64,000 bases of DNA from Agrilactobacillus composti DSM 18527 = JCM 14202 (GCF_001436375.1 NZ_AZGA01000005.1:1-64000), one strand, 5' to 3'. Counted from the first letter of the stretch, positions 1 through 8,994 are shown. Numbers and translations are program-made. The notes: a model not told the origin generated them from the sequence alone.

Positions 1-57
1 ATACACGTTAAACCGGTTCAATAAGTGCAACTCAAATCATGAATGAATAATTCAGGA

Positions 58-63
58 TACAAT
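58..63 (+). promoter_or_regulatory. Possible -10 box upstream of the first SLAP gene
   Basis: TACAAT lies 56 bases before the start codon of the first surface protein gene. No convincing -35 box is visible at 17 bp upstream. An AACCGGTT palindrome sits at 11-18, but nothing ties it to a regulator. The call is weak. Confidence 0.3.
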
Positions 64-118
64 AGAACTGTAAGTGAAAGCATTGCTTTTTAATACAGAG
101 ATCTAAGGGGGATTCACA

Positions 119-2371
119 ATGATTAAGAAATCACGTGTTAAATATTTAGGTGTGGCCGCAGCGGCTTTATTAGCCGTGGCACCCGCCGTTACAACTGCAG
201 TATCACCTGCATTTACAGGGAATAATATTTCAATAGCACAAGCCGCAGATACGACTAGTGGGGTTAGTGGAGAATTTGATTCCACTAAAGAAAATCTGAT
301 TTATGTTAAGGCTAAGTCTTATAATGAACAGGCAAAGACGGGTTCAGTATATGCTGATGCGTCTCTCAGTGGGACAGCAACGAAAAAAGTTACCGATGGC
401 CAATTCTTTACAATAACAGGCGTTAATTTAAAAAATGGCGTTGTTTCAGCTTATCAGTTATCTGATTCAGGTGGTTCTTCAGTTTATGGATGGATACAGG
501 CTTCCGATTTCGCTGGATTCTTTGACAAGAAGTGGGGATTTGTACCAATTCCAGGTGATCAAAATACTAAAGATCAAGTATTTAACTTAAGTACAAACCC
601 AACGCTTTATAAAACATCTGATGGTTCAACGTTTACTGTTGCATCTCTGACACTGAACGGAAGTGGTGCAATAACTACATTTACTTCTAATACAGGTGCC
701 ACTGCTGCACCTACAGATTTGGTTGCTAAAGATCCATTGGTTGAGGCTGGAATTGACTCCAAGAATTCTTTTGTAAAGCCTAATGCTAGTACTACACCAA
801 AGATTTATAAAGACATGCATACGTCACAAGATACCGGTGAAACCTTAGCTAGTGCAGGGCAAGTAGCCATTGGTACTGTCAAGGATGGTAATGGGAATAT
901 TGTCGCTTACAAGTTAGCTGATGGTCAGTATGTTAAAGCTAGTGAGGTTACACCAGGACCAGTACCAGTGGGGAGTTTCGTTGAAGACCCTAATATTTTA
1001 GATGGCAAATCACAAGTTGTCGCTAAGGGCTCTACAGCCCAAGTTTATTCTGATAATACAACACAAAATAAAGTAGACGGCAAAACAATTGATAATAAGA
1101 CACCTCAAAAGGTCTTAGCTTATGTTCGGCCAACTGAAGGCGCAAAAGCTGTAGCTATCAAGATTGGTGACAAACAGTACGTTAAAGTTTCCGATATCAA
1201 GTATTACACTGACGCTTCTTCAGGCTTAACCACAGACACTGATGTTCCTGCTAGCAAGTCTGTTGCTAAGACCAAGGGTACGGACAAGGTTCAAGTCTAT
1301 TCTGACCCTGCCGCAACCCAAGCTATGGACGGCAATATGATTACACCAGGTAATCCTTACAAGGTTATCGGGATTGTCAGTGACGCTGATGGCAACGTGG
1401 TTTCTTACATGTTGGCACCGGGTCAATACGTTAAAGCTGGCGACGTGAACGTTTCTGGTGATGGTTCTACCACTGGTAACTACACTGAATTCTTGGAAAA
1501 TGGTTCGGTGAACGTTAAGAAAGACGCCACAGTATACAGTGACAACAATTTCGCCACTGCTGAAGATACGAAGATCACTAAGGGTCAAACTATTAATTAC
1601 ACCTCTGTCTTGAAAGCCAACGACACTGGCAAGATTTTAGGCTATGGCTTCAAGAATGGCGATCATACTTCTTATATCAAAGTTGCGGATACGGGCGATA
1701 CGGTTGATACTAACTTAACCATCACCGTCGTCCCTGCTGGTACCTTGACCGTAGATTCAGCTAACAAGGCTGTCAAAGTCTATGACGATGCCGCTACTAG
1801 CAAGGATTCCGGTGCGACTTTGGATACCAGCTACAACACTTGGACCGTTACTCGCACGGCTAAGAATGCCGACGGCAAGGTTGTGGCTTATGACTTAGGT
1901 AATAACCAATGGGTCAAGGCCGCTGATGTGACTGAAGGTTCTACTGCTAGCAAGGCTACGGTTTCTGATTTGCCAACGGGCACAGCTTTGTACTCTAACT
2001 TCATTGGTGCCACGATTTACAGCGATCCTGATACCACGAAGTCCAATGGTTCTTTGAACACCAGCTACGATGAATGGTCTGCTTTCAAAGTTGCCAAGGA
2101 TAGCAATGGCAATCCGGTTGCTTACGAATTAGGCAGCAACCAATGGGTTAAAGCCATGGACTTGCAATTGCAAAAGAATTTGAACGGGACCTTTGCTGCT
2201 AATGCCGGGACTGCTTTGTATAGTGCTGATGGGACTTTAACTGGCACCATTTCTACCAGCGGTTTGTACAAGGTCTTTGCCGTTACTTATATCAACGGCC
2301 ATCAAGCTGTTAAGCTGGGCAACGATAGTCAATGGATTATCGCAGCAACTGGGGATTACTATCCAGCTTAA
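119..2371 (+). CDS. Secreted SLAP-domain surface protein (750 aa)
   Basis: Probable cell-surface protein held on the wall by its C-terminal repeats. Residues 1-42 form a signal peptide: basic start MIKKSR, a long Ala/Leu/Val core, and cleavage near AQA-A. An N-terminal domain (about 45-230) is followed by repeats of about 70-80 residues with the pattern xxYSD...AYKLxxxQYVKAxDV, and then by a terminal cassette (about 530-750) ending GDYYPA that is shared with three neighbours. The repeats resemble the SLAP (surface layer protein A) module of lactobacilli, which binds secondary wall polymers. AGGGGG precedes the ATG at good spacing. Base composition changes at about 1230: the 5' part is AT-rich and the 3' cassette uses more GC-rich codons. 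The exact ligand is unknown, and I cannot say whether it forms an S-layer or is an accessory protein. Confidence 0.85.
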   Translation: MIKKSRVKYLGVAAAALLAVAPAVTTAVSPAFTGNNISIAQAADTTSGVSGEFDSTKENLIYVKAKSYNEQAKTGSVYADASLSGTATKKVTDGQFFTITGVNLKNGVVSAYQLSDSGGSSVYGWIQASDFAGFFDKKWGFVPIPGDQNTKDQVFNLSTNPTLYKTSDGSTFTVASLTLNGSGAITTFTSNTGATAAPTDLVAKDPLVEAGIDSKNSFVKPNASTTPKIYKDMHTSQDTGETLASAGQVAIGTVKDGNGNIVAYKLADGQYVKASEVTPGPVPVGSFVEDPNILDGKSQVVAKGSTAQVYSDNTTQNKVDGKTIDNKTPQKVLAYVRPTEGAKAVAIKIGDKQYVKVSDIKYYTDASSGLTTDTDVPASKSVAKTKGTDKVQVYSDPAATQAMDGNMITPGNPYKVIGIVSDADGNVVSYMLAPGQYVKAGDVNVSGDGSTTGNYTEFLENGSVNVKKDATVYSDNNFATAEDTKITKGQTINYTSVLKANDTGKILGYGFKNGDHTSYIKVADTGDTVDTNLTITVVPAGTLTVDSANKAVKVYDDAATSKDSGATLDTSYNTWTVTRTAKNADGKVVAYDLGNNQWVKAADVTEGSTASKATVSDLPTGTALYSNFIGATIYSDPDTTKSNGSLNTSYDEWSAFKVAKDSNGNPVAYELGSNQWVKAMDLQLQKNLNGTFAANAGTALYSADGTLTGTISTSGLYKVFAVTYINGHQAVKLGNDSQWIIAATGDYYPA

Positions 2372-2425
2372 AGTGATGTTTTCAAAGCCAGGGATTGGCT
2401 GAAATGATTTTCGATAGATTTTATA

Positions 2426-2462
2426 ATCAAGGGGCAAACCAAACTTTGCCCCTTGATTTGTA
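2426..2462 (+). terminator. Hairpin terminator after first SLAP gene
   Basis: A perfect 13-bp stem (2426-2438 with 2445-2457) closes a 6-base loop. The T tract after it is short and interrupted, so termination may be partial and the next SLAP gene, 45 bp on, could be read through. Confidence 0.6.
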
Positions 2463-2506
2463 CATAGGATAGTGCACCTTTGCACGAACACATAGGAGGA
2501 GAAAAA

Positions 2507-5500
2507 ATGGGCAAGTCTAGTAAAAAAGTAAAATATTTGGGGACCGTTGCGGCAGCTTTGTTGGTTGTTGCGCCGGTGGTAACAACTAGTGTGACACCAG
2601 TTTTTGGCAGTGATGGTTTAACGCAGGTGCAAGCAGCGACAACTGCGGGGATTAATGGGGAATTTGCGTTAGAAAAGAATGATATTAATGTTAAAGGTAC
2701 AGATGGTAAACCTATCTATGCGGACACAACGCTAGATCCAAAGAAGATTAGTAGTGAGCGCAGTAAAATGGGATTGCTTGACACATATAAACTAATAGGC
2801 GTTGAAATTCAAAATGGTGCAGTTCATGCTTATGAGATTTCTGATTCGAATTACAAAACGCCTTATGGTTGGATTCCAACACAGCCAGATGGGTTTTACG
2901 GATTCTATCAGAGTTGGCATTTGAATCCAGACAAGAATGATCAGACTTATCAACTAACGGTGCCAACAAATCTGTATAATCTAGAGGATGGCACGACATT
3001 TAAAGCTGCTAAATTAACATTTGATAAAAATGGCGTATTAAAATCAGTCACAGCCGATGATGGTAAGACTACAGTAGCACCAAGTACGTTAACCTCTGAA
3101 AATCCACTGTCTGAAGATGCACAAATTGATCCTGCGAATCCATATTTAAAAGTTAATGCCCAAACTGCTCAAATTTATGGTGACATGGCTACTTCTCAAG
3201 CAACTGAAGGTCAAAGAATTAACACAGATACCAAGATTGTGGCTTATGTTAAAAATTTAGATGGCAAAATTTTAGCTTATAAGATTGGTGACGAGCGTTA
3301 TGTTAAAGCTGGGGATGTGACCCCTGAAGCGACACCGCTACATGAAGATACAGAGGTTTCTATGGCTAAACCTTACCTCAAACCAGTTAAGGACCCAGCT
3401 CAAATTTATGAAGATATGGCAACCACTACGCCAATTAAAGACCAAACGTTAAAAACTGATGTAAAAATTGCTGCCTATGTAAAAGATCCTGATGGCAAGA
3501 TTGTGGCTTACAAGATTGATAAAGGACAGTACGTTAAAGCTAGTGAAGCGCAAGATGAATCTGTGCCATTAACGGAAGATATCAATATTGTTGCTGATAA
3601 ATCATATGTCAGAACCAATAATGGTGCTAATATTCAAATTTACTCTGATGCAGCGACTACTGATGCAATATATGGGTTAGTGACAGATAAAACTCACAAA
3701 GTGCTAGCTTATGTTAAAAATCCAGATGGAAAAGTAGTGGCCTATAAAATTGCGGAAAATCGCTATCTTGCTGCTTCTGATGTATATGTAGGCGGTGCAC
3801 CATTAACAGTAGATGCTAATGTTGACGCTACAAAGCCATATTTGAAGTCTAAGCCTGGAATTAGTGCACAAGTTTATGAAGATCCTGAGACAACTGTGCC
3901 AAATGGAAATCAAAAACTTATTGTAGAAACCAGAATCCAAGCCTATATTAGGGACGCTGATGGTAATATTGTGGCTTATAAATTAGGCTACGCTGGCTAC
4001 GTTAAAGTCGCTGATGCGATTGAAATACCAATGCCTCTCACAGAATCAACAGATATTAAAGCTGATTTTGCTTATGTACAACCTAGATTAGGACAGTCCG
4101 CACCAATTTATTCAGATATGGCAACGACTAAAAAGACCACAGATGAGTTTATTAGTGGTAAAAAAATAATGGCTTATGTATTGTCTCCAGAAGGAGAAAC
4201 AGTAGCGTATAAGATTGCGGAGAATCAATATGTTAAAACTGATGATGTATACGCAAGTGAAATTCCAACAACGAAACCTGAATTTACTGAAGACACCAAT
4301 ATTGACAAGGCAAAGTCCCAACTAACTGCCAGAAATACACAAGGTACGTTGATTTATCGAGATAATACTTTAAAGGATTCAAGTGGTAACTTAATAAATA
4401 ATAAAACGAAATATCCAATTTTAGCCTATGTCAAAGATGAAAATGGCGTGCTTGTTGGCTATAAGATTGGAAAAAATCAGTATGTTAAAGCTGAATACGT
4501 ACTAGTCTCTGGAGATGATGGCTCTACGACACCTAACACTAATACCGAAACCAACGCCACCGGTTCCGTCACCACCACTAAGGCAGCCATCCCCTACCGG
4601 GACAAAGATTTGACCATCGTCTTAGGCGCACCTGTAGCCAAGGGCTTGACCTTCACTTATAGTTCCGTGGTCAAAGATGCCAATGGCAAGATCGTGGCTT
4701 ATGGTTTCAAGAATGGGGCGCTGACCACTTACTTGAAAGCTAGCGATGTGAAAGTTAATAGCGATGATTCCGGCAACAATGGCGGTAATACCGGTTCTGG
4801 TGATAACAACAATAATGGCAATACAGGCAGTGATGACAATGAGGATAACACCGGCAATACTGGCGAAGATGATACGGATGACAGTAACGATGCCAATCAG
4901 AATTTAACCATTGTCCGGATACCTAAGGGTCAAGTCACAGTGAGCACTGGCAACAAGGCGTTACACGTGTACACGGATGGGGCGACGACTAAGGATTCCG
5001 GGGCGAAGCTGGCCACGGATTATGATCTTTGGACAGTGACCCACGTGGCTAAAGACGCTGGCGGCAACGTGGTGGCTTACGACCTGGGGAACAACCAATG
5101 GGTCAAGGCCAGCGAGGTGAAGTTGTTTGCGGTGCCAAATCCAGGGGCTGACCAGACCCAGGTGGACGCTATGCCTAAGGGGACGGCGATTTATTCTAAT
5201 TTCAAGAATGCCAAGATTTACAGTGATGCCGCTGCCACCAAAGCCATCGGCCGGTTGAACACCCAGTATGACGAGTGGTCAGCTTACAAAGTGTCCAAAA
5301 CCGCCAACGGCAACATCGTGGCTTACGACTTGGGGAATAACCAATGGGTCAAGGCCAGTGATTTACAGTTGCAAAAGAATTTGGCTGGGACTTTTGTGGC
5401 TAAACAAGGGACCGCTTTGTATCAAGCTGATGGCACATTAGCGGGTGTCCTAGGTGCTAGCAATGCCTACCGGGTCTTTGCCGTGCGGTATATTAACGGC

Positions 5501-5572
5501 CATCAAGCGTTGAAACTGGGCAATGACAGCCAGTGGATCATCGCGGCTACTGGGGATTATTACCCCGCTTAA
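2507..5572 (+). CDS. Large secreted SLAP-domain surface protein (1021 aa)
   Basis: The largest member of the surface-protein array. The ATG at 2507 is chosen because AGGAGG lies 6 bases before it; an upstream in-frame TTG at 2480 has no ribosome binding site. A signal peptide (about 1-40, ending VQA-A) is followed by an N-terminal domain like that of the neighbouring paralogues. Next come six tandem repeats of about 78 residues, each with a core like AQIYxDMATT...AYVKxxDGKIxAYKIxxxxYVKA. After a seventh, divergent repeat there is a low-complexity Asp/Asn/Gly linker (about 760-805), then the same C-terminal SLAP cassette ending GDYYPA. DNA composition switches sharply near 4520, from AT-rich repeats to a GC-richer 3' part, as if different sources had been joined. 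Secretion and wall attachment are likely. The function of the repeats is unknown. Confidence 0.85.
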   Translation: MGKSSKKVKYLGTVAAALLVVAPVVTTSVTPVFGSDGLTQVQAATTAGINGEFALEKNDINVKGTDGKPIYADTTLDPKKISSERSKMGLLDTYKLIGVEIQNGAVHAYEISDSNYKTPYGWIPTQPDGFYGFYQSWHLNPDKNDQTYQLTVPTNLYNLEDGTTFKAAKLTFDKNGVLKSVTADDGKTTVAPSTLTSENPLSEDAQIDPANPYLKVNAQTAQIYGDMATSQATEGQRINTDTKIVAYVKNLDGKILAYKIGDERYVKAGDVTPEATPLHEDTEVSMAKPYLKPVKDPAQIYEDMATTTPIKDQTLKTDVKIAAYVKDPDGKIVAYKIDKGQYVKASEAQDESVPLTEDINIVADKSYVRTNNGANIQIYSDAATTDAIYGLVTDKTHKVLAYVKNPDGKVVAYKIAENRYLAASDVYVGGAPLTVDANVDATKPYLKSKPGISAQVYEDPETTVPNGNQKLIVETRIQAYIRDADGNIVAYKLGYAGYVKVADAIEIPMPLTESTDIKADFAYVQPRLGQSAPIYSDMATTKKTTDEFISGKKIMAYVLSPEGETVAYKIAENQYVKTDDVYASEIPTTKPEFTEDTNIDKAKSQLTARNTQGTLIYRDNTLKDSSGNLINNKTKYPILAYVKDENGVLVGYKIGKNQYVKAEYVLVSGDDGSTTPNTNTETNATGSVTTTKAAIPYRDKDLTIVLGAPVAKGLTFTYSSVVKDANGKIVAYGFKNGALTTYLKASDVKVNSDDSGNNGGNTGSGDNNNNGNTGSDDNEDNTGNTGEDDTDDSNDANQNLTIVRIPKGQVTVSTGNKALHVYTDGATTKDSGAKLATDYDLWTVTHVAKDAGGNVVAYDLGNNQWVKASEVKLFAVPNPGADQTQVDAMPKGTAIYSNFKNAKIYSDAAATKAIGRLNTQYDEWSAYKVSKTANGNIVAYDLGNNQWVKASDLQLQKNLAGTFVAKQGTALYQADGTLAGVLGASNAYRVFAVRYINGHQALKLGNDSQWIIAATGDYYPA

Positions 5573-5582
5573 GACGCAAAAA

Positions 5583-5610
5583 TAGCCCAGTGCAGAAGTA
5601 CGCTGGGCTA
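5583..5610 (+). terminator. Hairpin after the large SLAP gene
   Basis: TAGCCCAG at 5583 pairs with CTGGGCTA ending at 5610; one wobble pair extends the stem to 10 bp. No T run follows, so this may instead be an mRNA 3' stabiliser or a weak terminator. Confidence 0.5.
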
Positions 5611-5621
5611 AGGAGATAAAA

Positions 5622-5648
5622 ATGTGGCGGCCGGCTGGCGTTAGATAA
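5622..5648 (+). other. Eight-codon mini-ORF with Shine-Dalgarno
   Basis: AAGGAG at 5610-5615 precedes an ATG at 5622 that opens MWRPAGVR and then a stop. The stop codon lies in the left arm of a perfect 8-bp hairpin (GATAAGTG 5644-5651 with CACTTATC 5666-5673). A second, weaker hairpin (ATCGT 5681-5685 with ACGAT 5693-5697) and a run of eight T (5703-5710) follow. The layout resembles a leader peptide with an attenuator, but no gene follows closely. It could equally be debris from a lost gene. Confidence 0.3.
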
Positions 5649-5702
5649 GTGACATGCCAAGGCAACACTTATCAGAGCCAATCGTTTAGGAGACGATGCG
5701 GA

Positions 5703-6736
5703 TTTTTTTTAGATGATGTTTTCAGACTTGATAGGCGCGACCTTGTCATGGTGAAAGTGATTTGGCGGCCGTCAACGCCTTTATTGTAGTTCAGGCAGTT
5801 GGCCTAAGACAATCCGGCAAAGGGGTCAATGTGTCCGCAATCGTTGCGTTAGTTAAGATATTAACTGCAAAAAACAGCTTTAAAAGTAAATTAGTGTTGG
5901 CCCATGATTTTAATTGTGGGGCAACACTTTTTTTAGTGATTTGATATGATTTTGGCGCACCAAAATAGCCTAGCGTTGCGGGCGTTAGGCTATCGGCTAA
6001 TGAAGTGGTAACTCATCAGGAAAGGAAATTTTTGAAGTGCTTTAAGCTACTTGTTAATTGCTGAAGGACTGTGAACAACGGTGTTCGTTGCTTGTTTTGC
6101 GGCGAAATAACTTACAGACTAATTTGAAAATAACAATATTTGTGTTAGGGACTAGTATGATGTTCGGACGGCATCAAGCGATTTCGTTTCAAAACAATAG
6201 CGCACACCGCGTAACAGCTCACTGCTAAATTGGGGCAACTCTGATGGCATACCCCCCAAGGCACAGATTGATTGGAATCAATAGAGCGACAGTTGTCTCA
6301 TGCTAAAATCTAAGGTCGTGGTAGACCAGATCTTGTCACAATAATAAATGAGGATTTGGCTGACTTATAACACATGCGGTTGATTTGTTGTGTGACCCAA
6401 TTTAGCCAGATTTGCCAGCAAGGCCTAGCCGCATTCGGCGTGACGGCTAGTCGCGGACAAGTAGCTTTTGTTAGGCATTCCTAACAATATTCATTGTAGC
6501 GCTCAGAATTGATTCCGTGAATGAACAGAAAGTGCCATATGTCCGGTTGGTGGGCATGCTCAGTCGGTTCAAATGGGTCATTACAAGGTAATGGTGCACA
6601 CGCTGATAGCGGTTGATAATGTTAAATCATTACACTGGCGTGATAGACGCCGTGATGGTATTCTTGCAGAGATGACGTTGGGCTGTACTAAAAATAGATA
6701 AGACGTAATACGTAAAATCCAGAAGGAGGTTTCAAT
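5703..6736. other. About 1 kb without a recognisable gene
   Basis: No frame here gives a convincing protein. The stretch holds a clear terminator (5893-5934) and a 10-bp hairpin with one wobble (TAGCCTAGCG at 5966 with CGTTAGGCTA ending 5991). The TGGCGGCCG at 5624 recurs at about 5762. The rest, especially 6000-6700, looks like decayed or non-coding DNA. I recognise no gene remnant. Confidence 0.5.
5893..5934 (+). terminator. Strong hairpin terminator with no obvious gene
   Basis: AGTGTTG at 5893-5899 pairs with CAACACT at 5922-5928; the stem extends inward past one mismatch, and seven T residues follow. It is a well-formed intrinsic terminator although no coding gene ends within 300 bp upstream, so a non-coding transcript from about 5600 is possible. 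Confidence 0.65.
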
Positions 6737-6988
6737 ATGGATGATCTGTCTGCAAAAATGTCGGCAAAGGGTCAAGTTATAATTCCGGCTGAACTGCGTC
6801 GAAAATTAGGGTTAGAACCAGGAACGAAATTTACAGTATATACTGATGATCAGGATAATATTGTCTTTGCCAAGGTACCAGCGATGTCTGATTGGGGAAA
6901 AGTCTTGGCTAATATTCCAAACGAAGATGTTGCCATTGATGAGAAAGGTCATTTCGATTCTAAAAAATCGCCGAACTTTGCTCAGTGA
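6737..6988 (+). CDS. AbrB/MazE-type antitoxin-like DNA-binding protein (83 aa)
   Basis: Residues 5-50 match the SpoVT/AbrB swapped-hairpin fold: SAKGQVIIPAELRRKLGL followed by EPGTKFTVY. This is typical of PrlF/MazE-like antitoxins that bind DNA as dimers and neutralise a partner toxin through their C-terminal tail. AGAAGGAGG precedes the ATG at good spacing. No toxin gene follows: an ATG one base past the stop opens only four codons (MKEG) before TAG at 7001. It is therefore either a solitary transcription factor or an antitoxin whose toxin has been lost. Confidence 0.75.
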   Translation: MDDLSAKMSAKGQVIIPAELRRKLGLEPGTKFTVYTDDQDNIVFAKVPAMSDWGKVLANIPNEDVAIDEKGHFDSKKSPNFAQ

Positions 6989-7072
6989 ATGAAAGAGGGC
7001 TAGTTAGTTAAGACAACTTCAAAAACCTATCATGGCTATCTAAGGGTTGCAGTAACCGTAGGACCATAGGAT

Positions 7073-7117
7073 TCCTTGTTCCTCAGAAAAACATCTGAGG
7101 AGTAAGGATTTTTTTTG
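7073..7117 (+). terminator. Intrinsic terminator after the AbrB-like gene
   Basis: A 14-bp stem with two wobble pairs (7073-7086 with 7095-7108) closes an 8-base loop and is followed by a run of about nine T. Confidence 0.8.
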
Positions 7118-7384
7118 ATCCACACTCACCCATAAGCAGAAGAAATCAAAGAAAACAACCAACCAGGAAAAGGAAGGTGATTGGTGGTCTAGCAGGAAAT
7201 ATAAATAGCCTTAGGGGCAGGTAATGATTAAATGGCAGTAGGCATTAATATTTTAATACTGTTATCGAAATGACACAAAATTGTTACTGGTTAATGATAT
7301 TCTTTGGCCACATTCTAAGCTACAATTATTCTACAGCAGGTGGAGACGTTCAGCAGTTGGCAGTTTTAGGAGAATGGGGAAATT

Positions 7385-7516
7385 ATGGGGATGTTATTTG
7401 GGGTAGCTACGGCTAAGTTAGAATTTTCGAAAAAACTTCATAACTATGGCGCAGGTTCTTCGTTATTTTATCGCGATTTTCCCACAACTGGTCCTTATAC
7501 TTTAGTTACTAAGTAA
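7385..7516 (+). CDS. Possible 43-residue small protein
   Basis: An ATG at 7385 opens 43 sense codons (start MGMLFGVATAKLEF, end GPYTLVTK) and stops 19 bp before the next surface-protein gene. AGGAGA lies about 11 bases upstream, a little far. The otherwise gene-free stretch 7118-7384 before it shows nothing else. No family is recognised. It may be a chance ORF. Confidence 0.25.
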   Translation: MGMLFGVATAKLEFSKKLHNYGAGSSLFYRDFPTTGPYTLVTK

Positions 7517-7535
7517 AACAAGGGACTTTTGTGTG

Positions 7536-8159
7536 ATGAAATTTGCGAATATCAAATTTAAATATGTGGGCTTGACCATGGCGGCATTATTAGCCACAGC
7601 GCCCATTACCACCACGGCTTTGACAGCGATTGCCGGGCAAAATAATCGCACGGTGCAAGCCGCAACTACCACCAGTGGGGTTACCGGAGAGTTTGCCTTC
7701 ACCCCAGATAAGGCCAATGGTGCCCATTTTAACGACGGTGCTAAGATTTTTGCTAATTCGGCGTTAAATTCAGATACGGGACGGACCATTCAGGGGCCGG
7801 CAGTTTATACCATGGTTGGCGTTGCCTTGGATGCGGGGAATATCACCGCCTATCAAGTGGCTAATCCGGATGGCCAGGTAGTGGGTTGGGTAGCCGCTGC
7901 TGATTTCAAAGCTTATCTGGGCCCAGAATCCACCCACACAGTAGATTTGAGTACACCGGTGATTATGTATGCCCAGCCGGATTCCACCTGGCGCAGTGTG
8001 TCGGATATCAGCATTATCATCAAAGCTGATCCCGGGGCAGCTTTAAAAGTGAAGAGTTTTGTGCTAAATAATCGCGCCCAAATTTCCGGGGTCATCGGCA
8101 CCAATAATGCCGGCACCCGGTATGCGGCCGATGTGGTGAAATTAACCAATAACAAGTAG
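7536..8159 (+). CDS. Secreted protein with only the N-terminal SLAP-paralogue domain (207 aa)
   Basis: This is a paralogue of the N-terminal region of the neighbouring surface proteins. A signal peptide (about 1-40, ending VQA-A) is followed by TTSGVTGEFAF, matching TSGVSGEF and AGINGEF in the large SLAP proteins. The domain repeats their layout: a 'TMVGVALDAG...AYQV' segment, then VGWVAAADFKAY, then a VDLSTP segment. The protein ends at VKLTNNK with no C-terminal wall-binding cassette, so it is probably released or held by a partner. An ATG at 7536 is preferred to the overlapping GTG at 7533; the ribosome binding site (AAGGGA) is weak. Its DNA is GC-rich throughout, unlike the 5' halves of the two large SLAP genes. 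Confidence 0.75.
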   Translation: MKFANIKFKYVGLTMAALLATAPITTTALTAIAGQNNRTVQAATTTSGVTGEFAFTPDKANGAHFNDGAKIFANSALNSDTGRTIQGPAVYTMVGVALDAGNITAYQVANPDGQVVGWVAAADFKAYLGPESTHTVDLSTPVIMYAQPDSTWRSVSDISIIIKADPGAALKVKSFVLNNRAQISGVIGTNNAGTRYAADVVKLTNNK

Positions 8160-8476
8160 AACCATTAGTCATTTGAGCCACTAGCAATTTGCCTGGGGAC
8201 TGACAGAACGCAGGCAAGTATATTAATTATTGCAAGTTACAACTTTGAGCAGCATGCACCCCAGTCGCAAGCTTTAGGACTAGCGATGAATGTAGATGTA
8301 AGCAATTGAGCGATTCGGGTTCGTGCTAAAGTTGGCTGGCGGTGCATGTAGAAGCGTTGATACGGGAAATTTGCCTGTATTGGCGTTTTTTTGTCCGCAA
8401 AGCTTATTGGTAACTTTAGCCACAATAATTTGGTATAATTTGAGTGTTACATAAACTCAACATTGGAGGGATTTTT
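8160..8476. other. Intergenic stretch with one terminator and a promoter
   Basis: It holds a GU-rich hairpin with a T run (8355-8392) and a TATAAT box at 8434-8439 ahead of the YbjQ-like gene. No coding frame is convincing. Confidence 0.5.
8355..8392 (+). terminator. Hairpin terminator upstream of the ybjQ-like gene
   Basis: A 12-bp stem (8355-8366 with 8374-8385) contains several GU wobbles and is followed by seven T. It lies about 195 bp after the surface-protein stop, so it may end a long 3' tail or a small RNA. Confidence 0.55.
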
Positions 8477-8803
8477 ATGGCAGATGATCAAATTTTAGTG
8501 GTAACCACCGAACATATTCCAGGTAAAGATTACGAGGTCATTGGTGAAGTCTTTGGCTTGACCACCCAATCTAAAAACGTGTTTAGTAACATTGGGGCCG
8601 GTTTGAAGAACATTGTGGGTGGCGAAATCAAAGCCTACACTGACATGTTGCACGAATCCCGGGATGAAGCCGTTGCCCGCTTGCGTCAAGCGGCGATTGA
8701 TCGTGGCGGCGACGCCGTGGTCATGATGCGCTTTGATTCTGGTTCCATTGGCGGTGAAATGCAATCCGTTGTGGCCTACGGCACAGCTGTTAAATTCAAA
8801 TAA
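8477..8803 (+). CDS. YbjQ/UPF0145 family protein (108 aa)
   Basis: It matches the YbjQ (UPF0145) family in length and motifs: [19 protein letters not shown] at the start, then an Ala-rich helix with '[11 protein letters not shown]' and a [10 protein letters not shown] strand. These small proteins form a pentameric ring in solved structures, but their role is unknown. The ATG at 8477 has TGGAGGG 6 bases upstream; an in-frame upstream start at 8444 lacks one. A TATAAT box lies at 8434-8439. The gene is monocistronic with its own terminator. Confidence 0.85.
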   Translation: MADDQILVVTTEHIPGKDYEVIGEVFGLTTQSKNVFSNIGAGLKNIVGGEIKAYTDMLHESRDEAVARLRQAAIDRGGDAVVMMRFDSGSIGGEMQSVVAYGTAVKFK

Positions 8804-8815
8804 TTAGTTTCAGGG

Positions 8816-8857
8816 ACACCTGATTGGGTTTTTCAAACCCGGTCGGGTGTTTTTTTG
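8816..8857 (+). terminator. Strong intrinsic terminator of the ybjQ-like gene
   Basis: A 16-bp stem with three wobbles (8816 to about 8831 with 8835-8850) is capped by a very short loop and followed by seven T. Confidence 0.85.
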
Positions 8858-8994
8858 TTTTTTTATAACAGTCGTTGTTTGATCGAAATCCCGTTATATT
8901 AGGCTTATAAGTGAGTTTAGTCTCTTTTGCAGACTAAGTTTGATACAATTAACTTATAGTGTTTATAAGTGTATTCGTAAAGGACGTGAACTGG

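Noticed and set aside
8-20. AACCGGTT palindrome as a KdgR-type operator for the first SLAP gene
   Set aside because: It is only 8 bp, without the flanking GGAA/TTCC of the 55938 site, and no matching regulator is nearby.
3100-4500. Regularly spaced repeats considered as a CRISPR array
   Set aside because: They are in-frame protein repeats of about 230 bp with coding constraint. There are no short identical repeats with unique spacers and no cas genes.
5762-5944. 60-codon frame in the gene-poor stretch
   Set aside because: It has no ribosome binding site and reads through the hairpin and T run of the terminator at 5893-5934.
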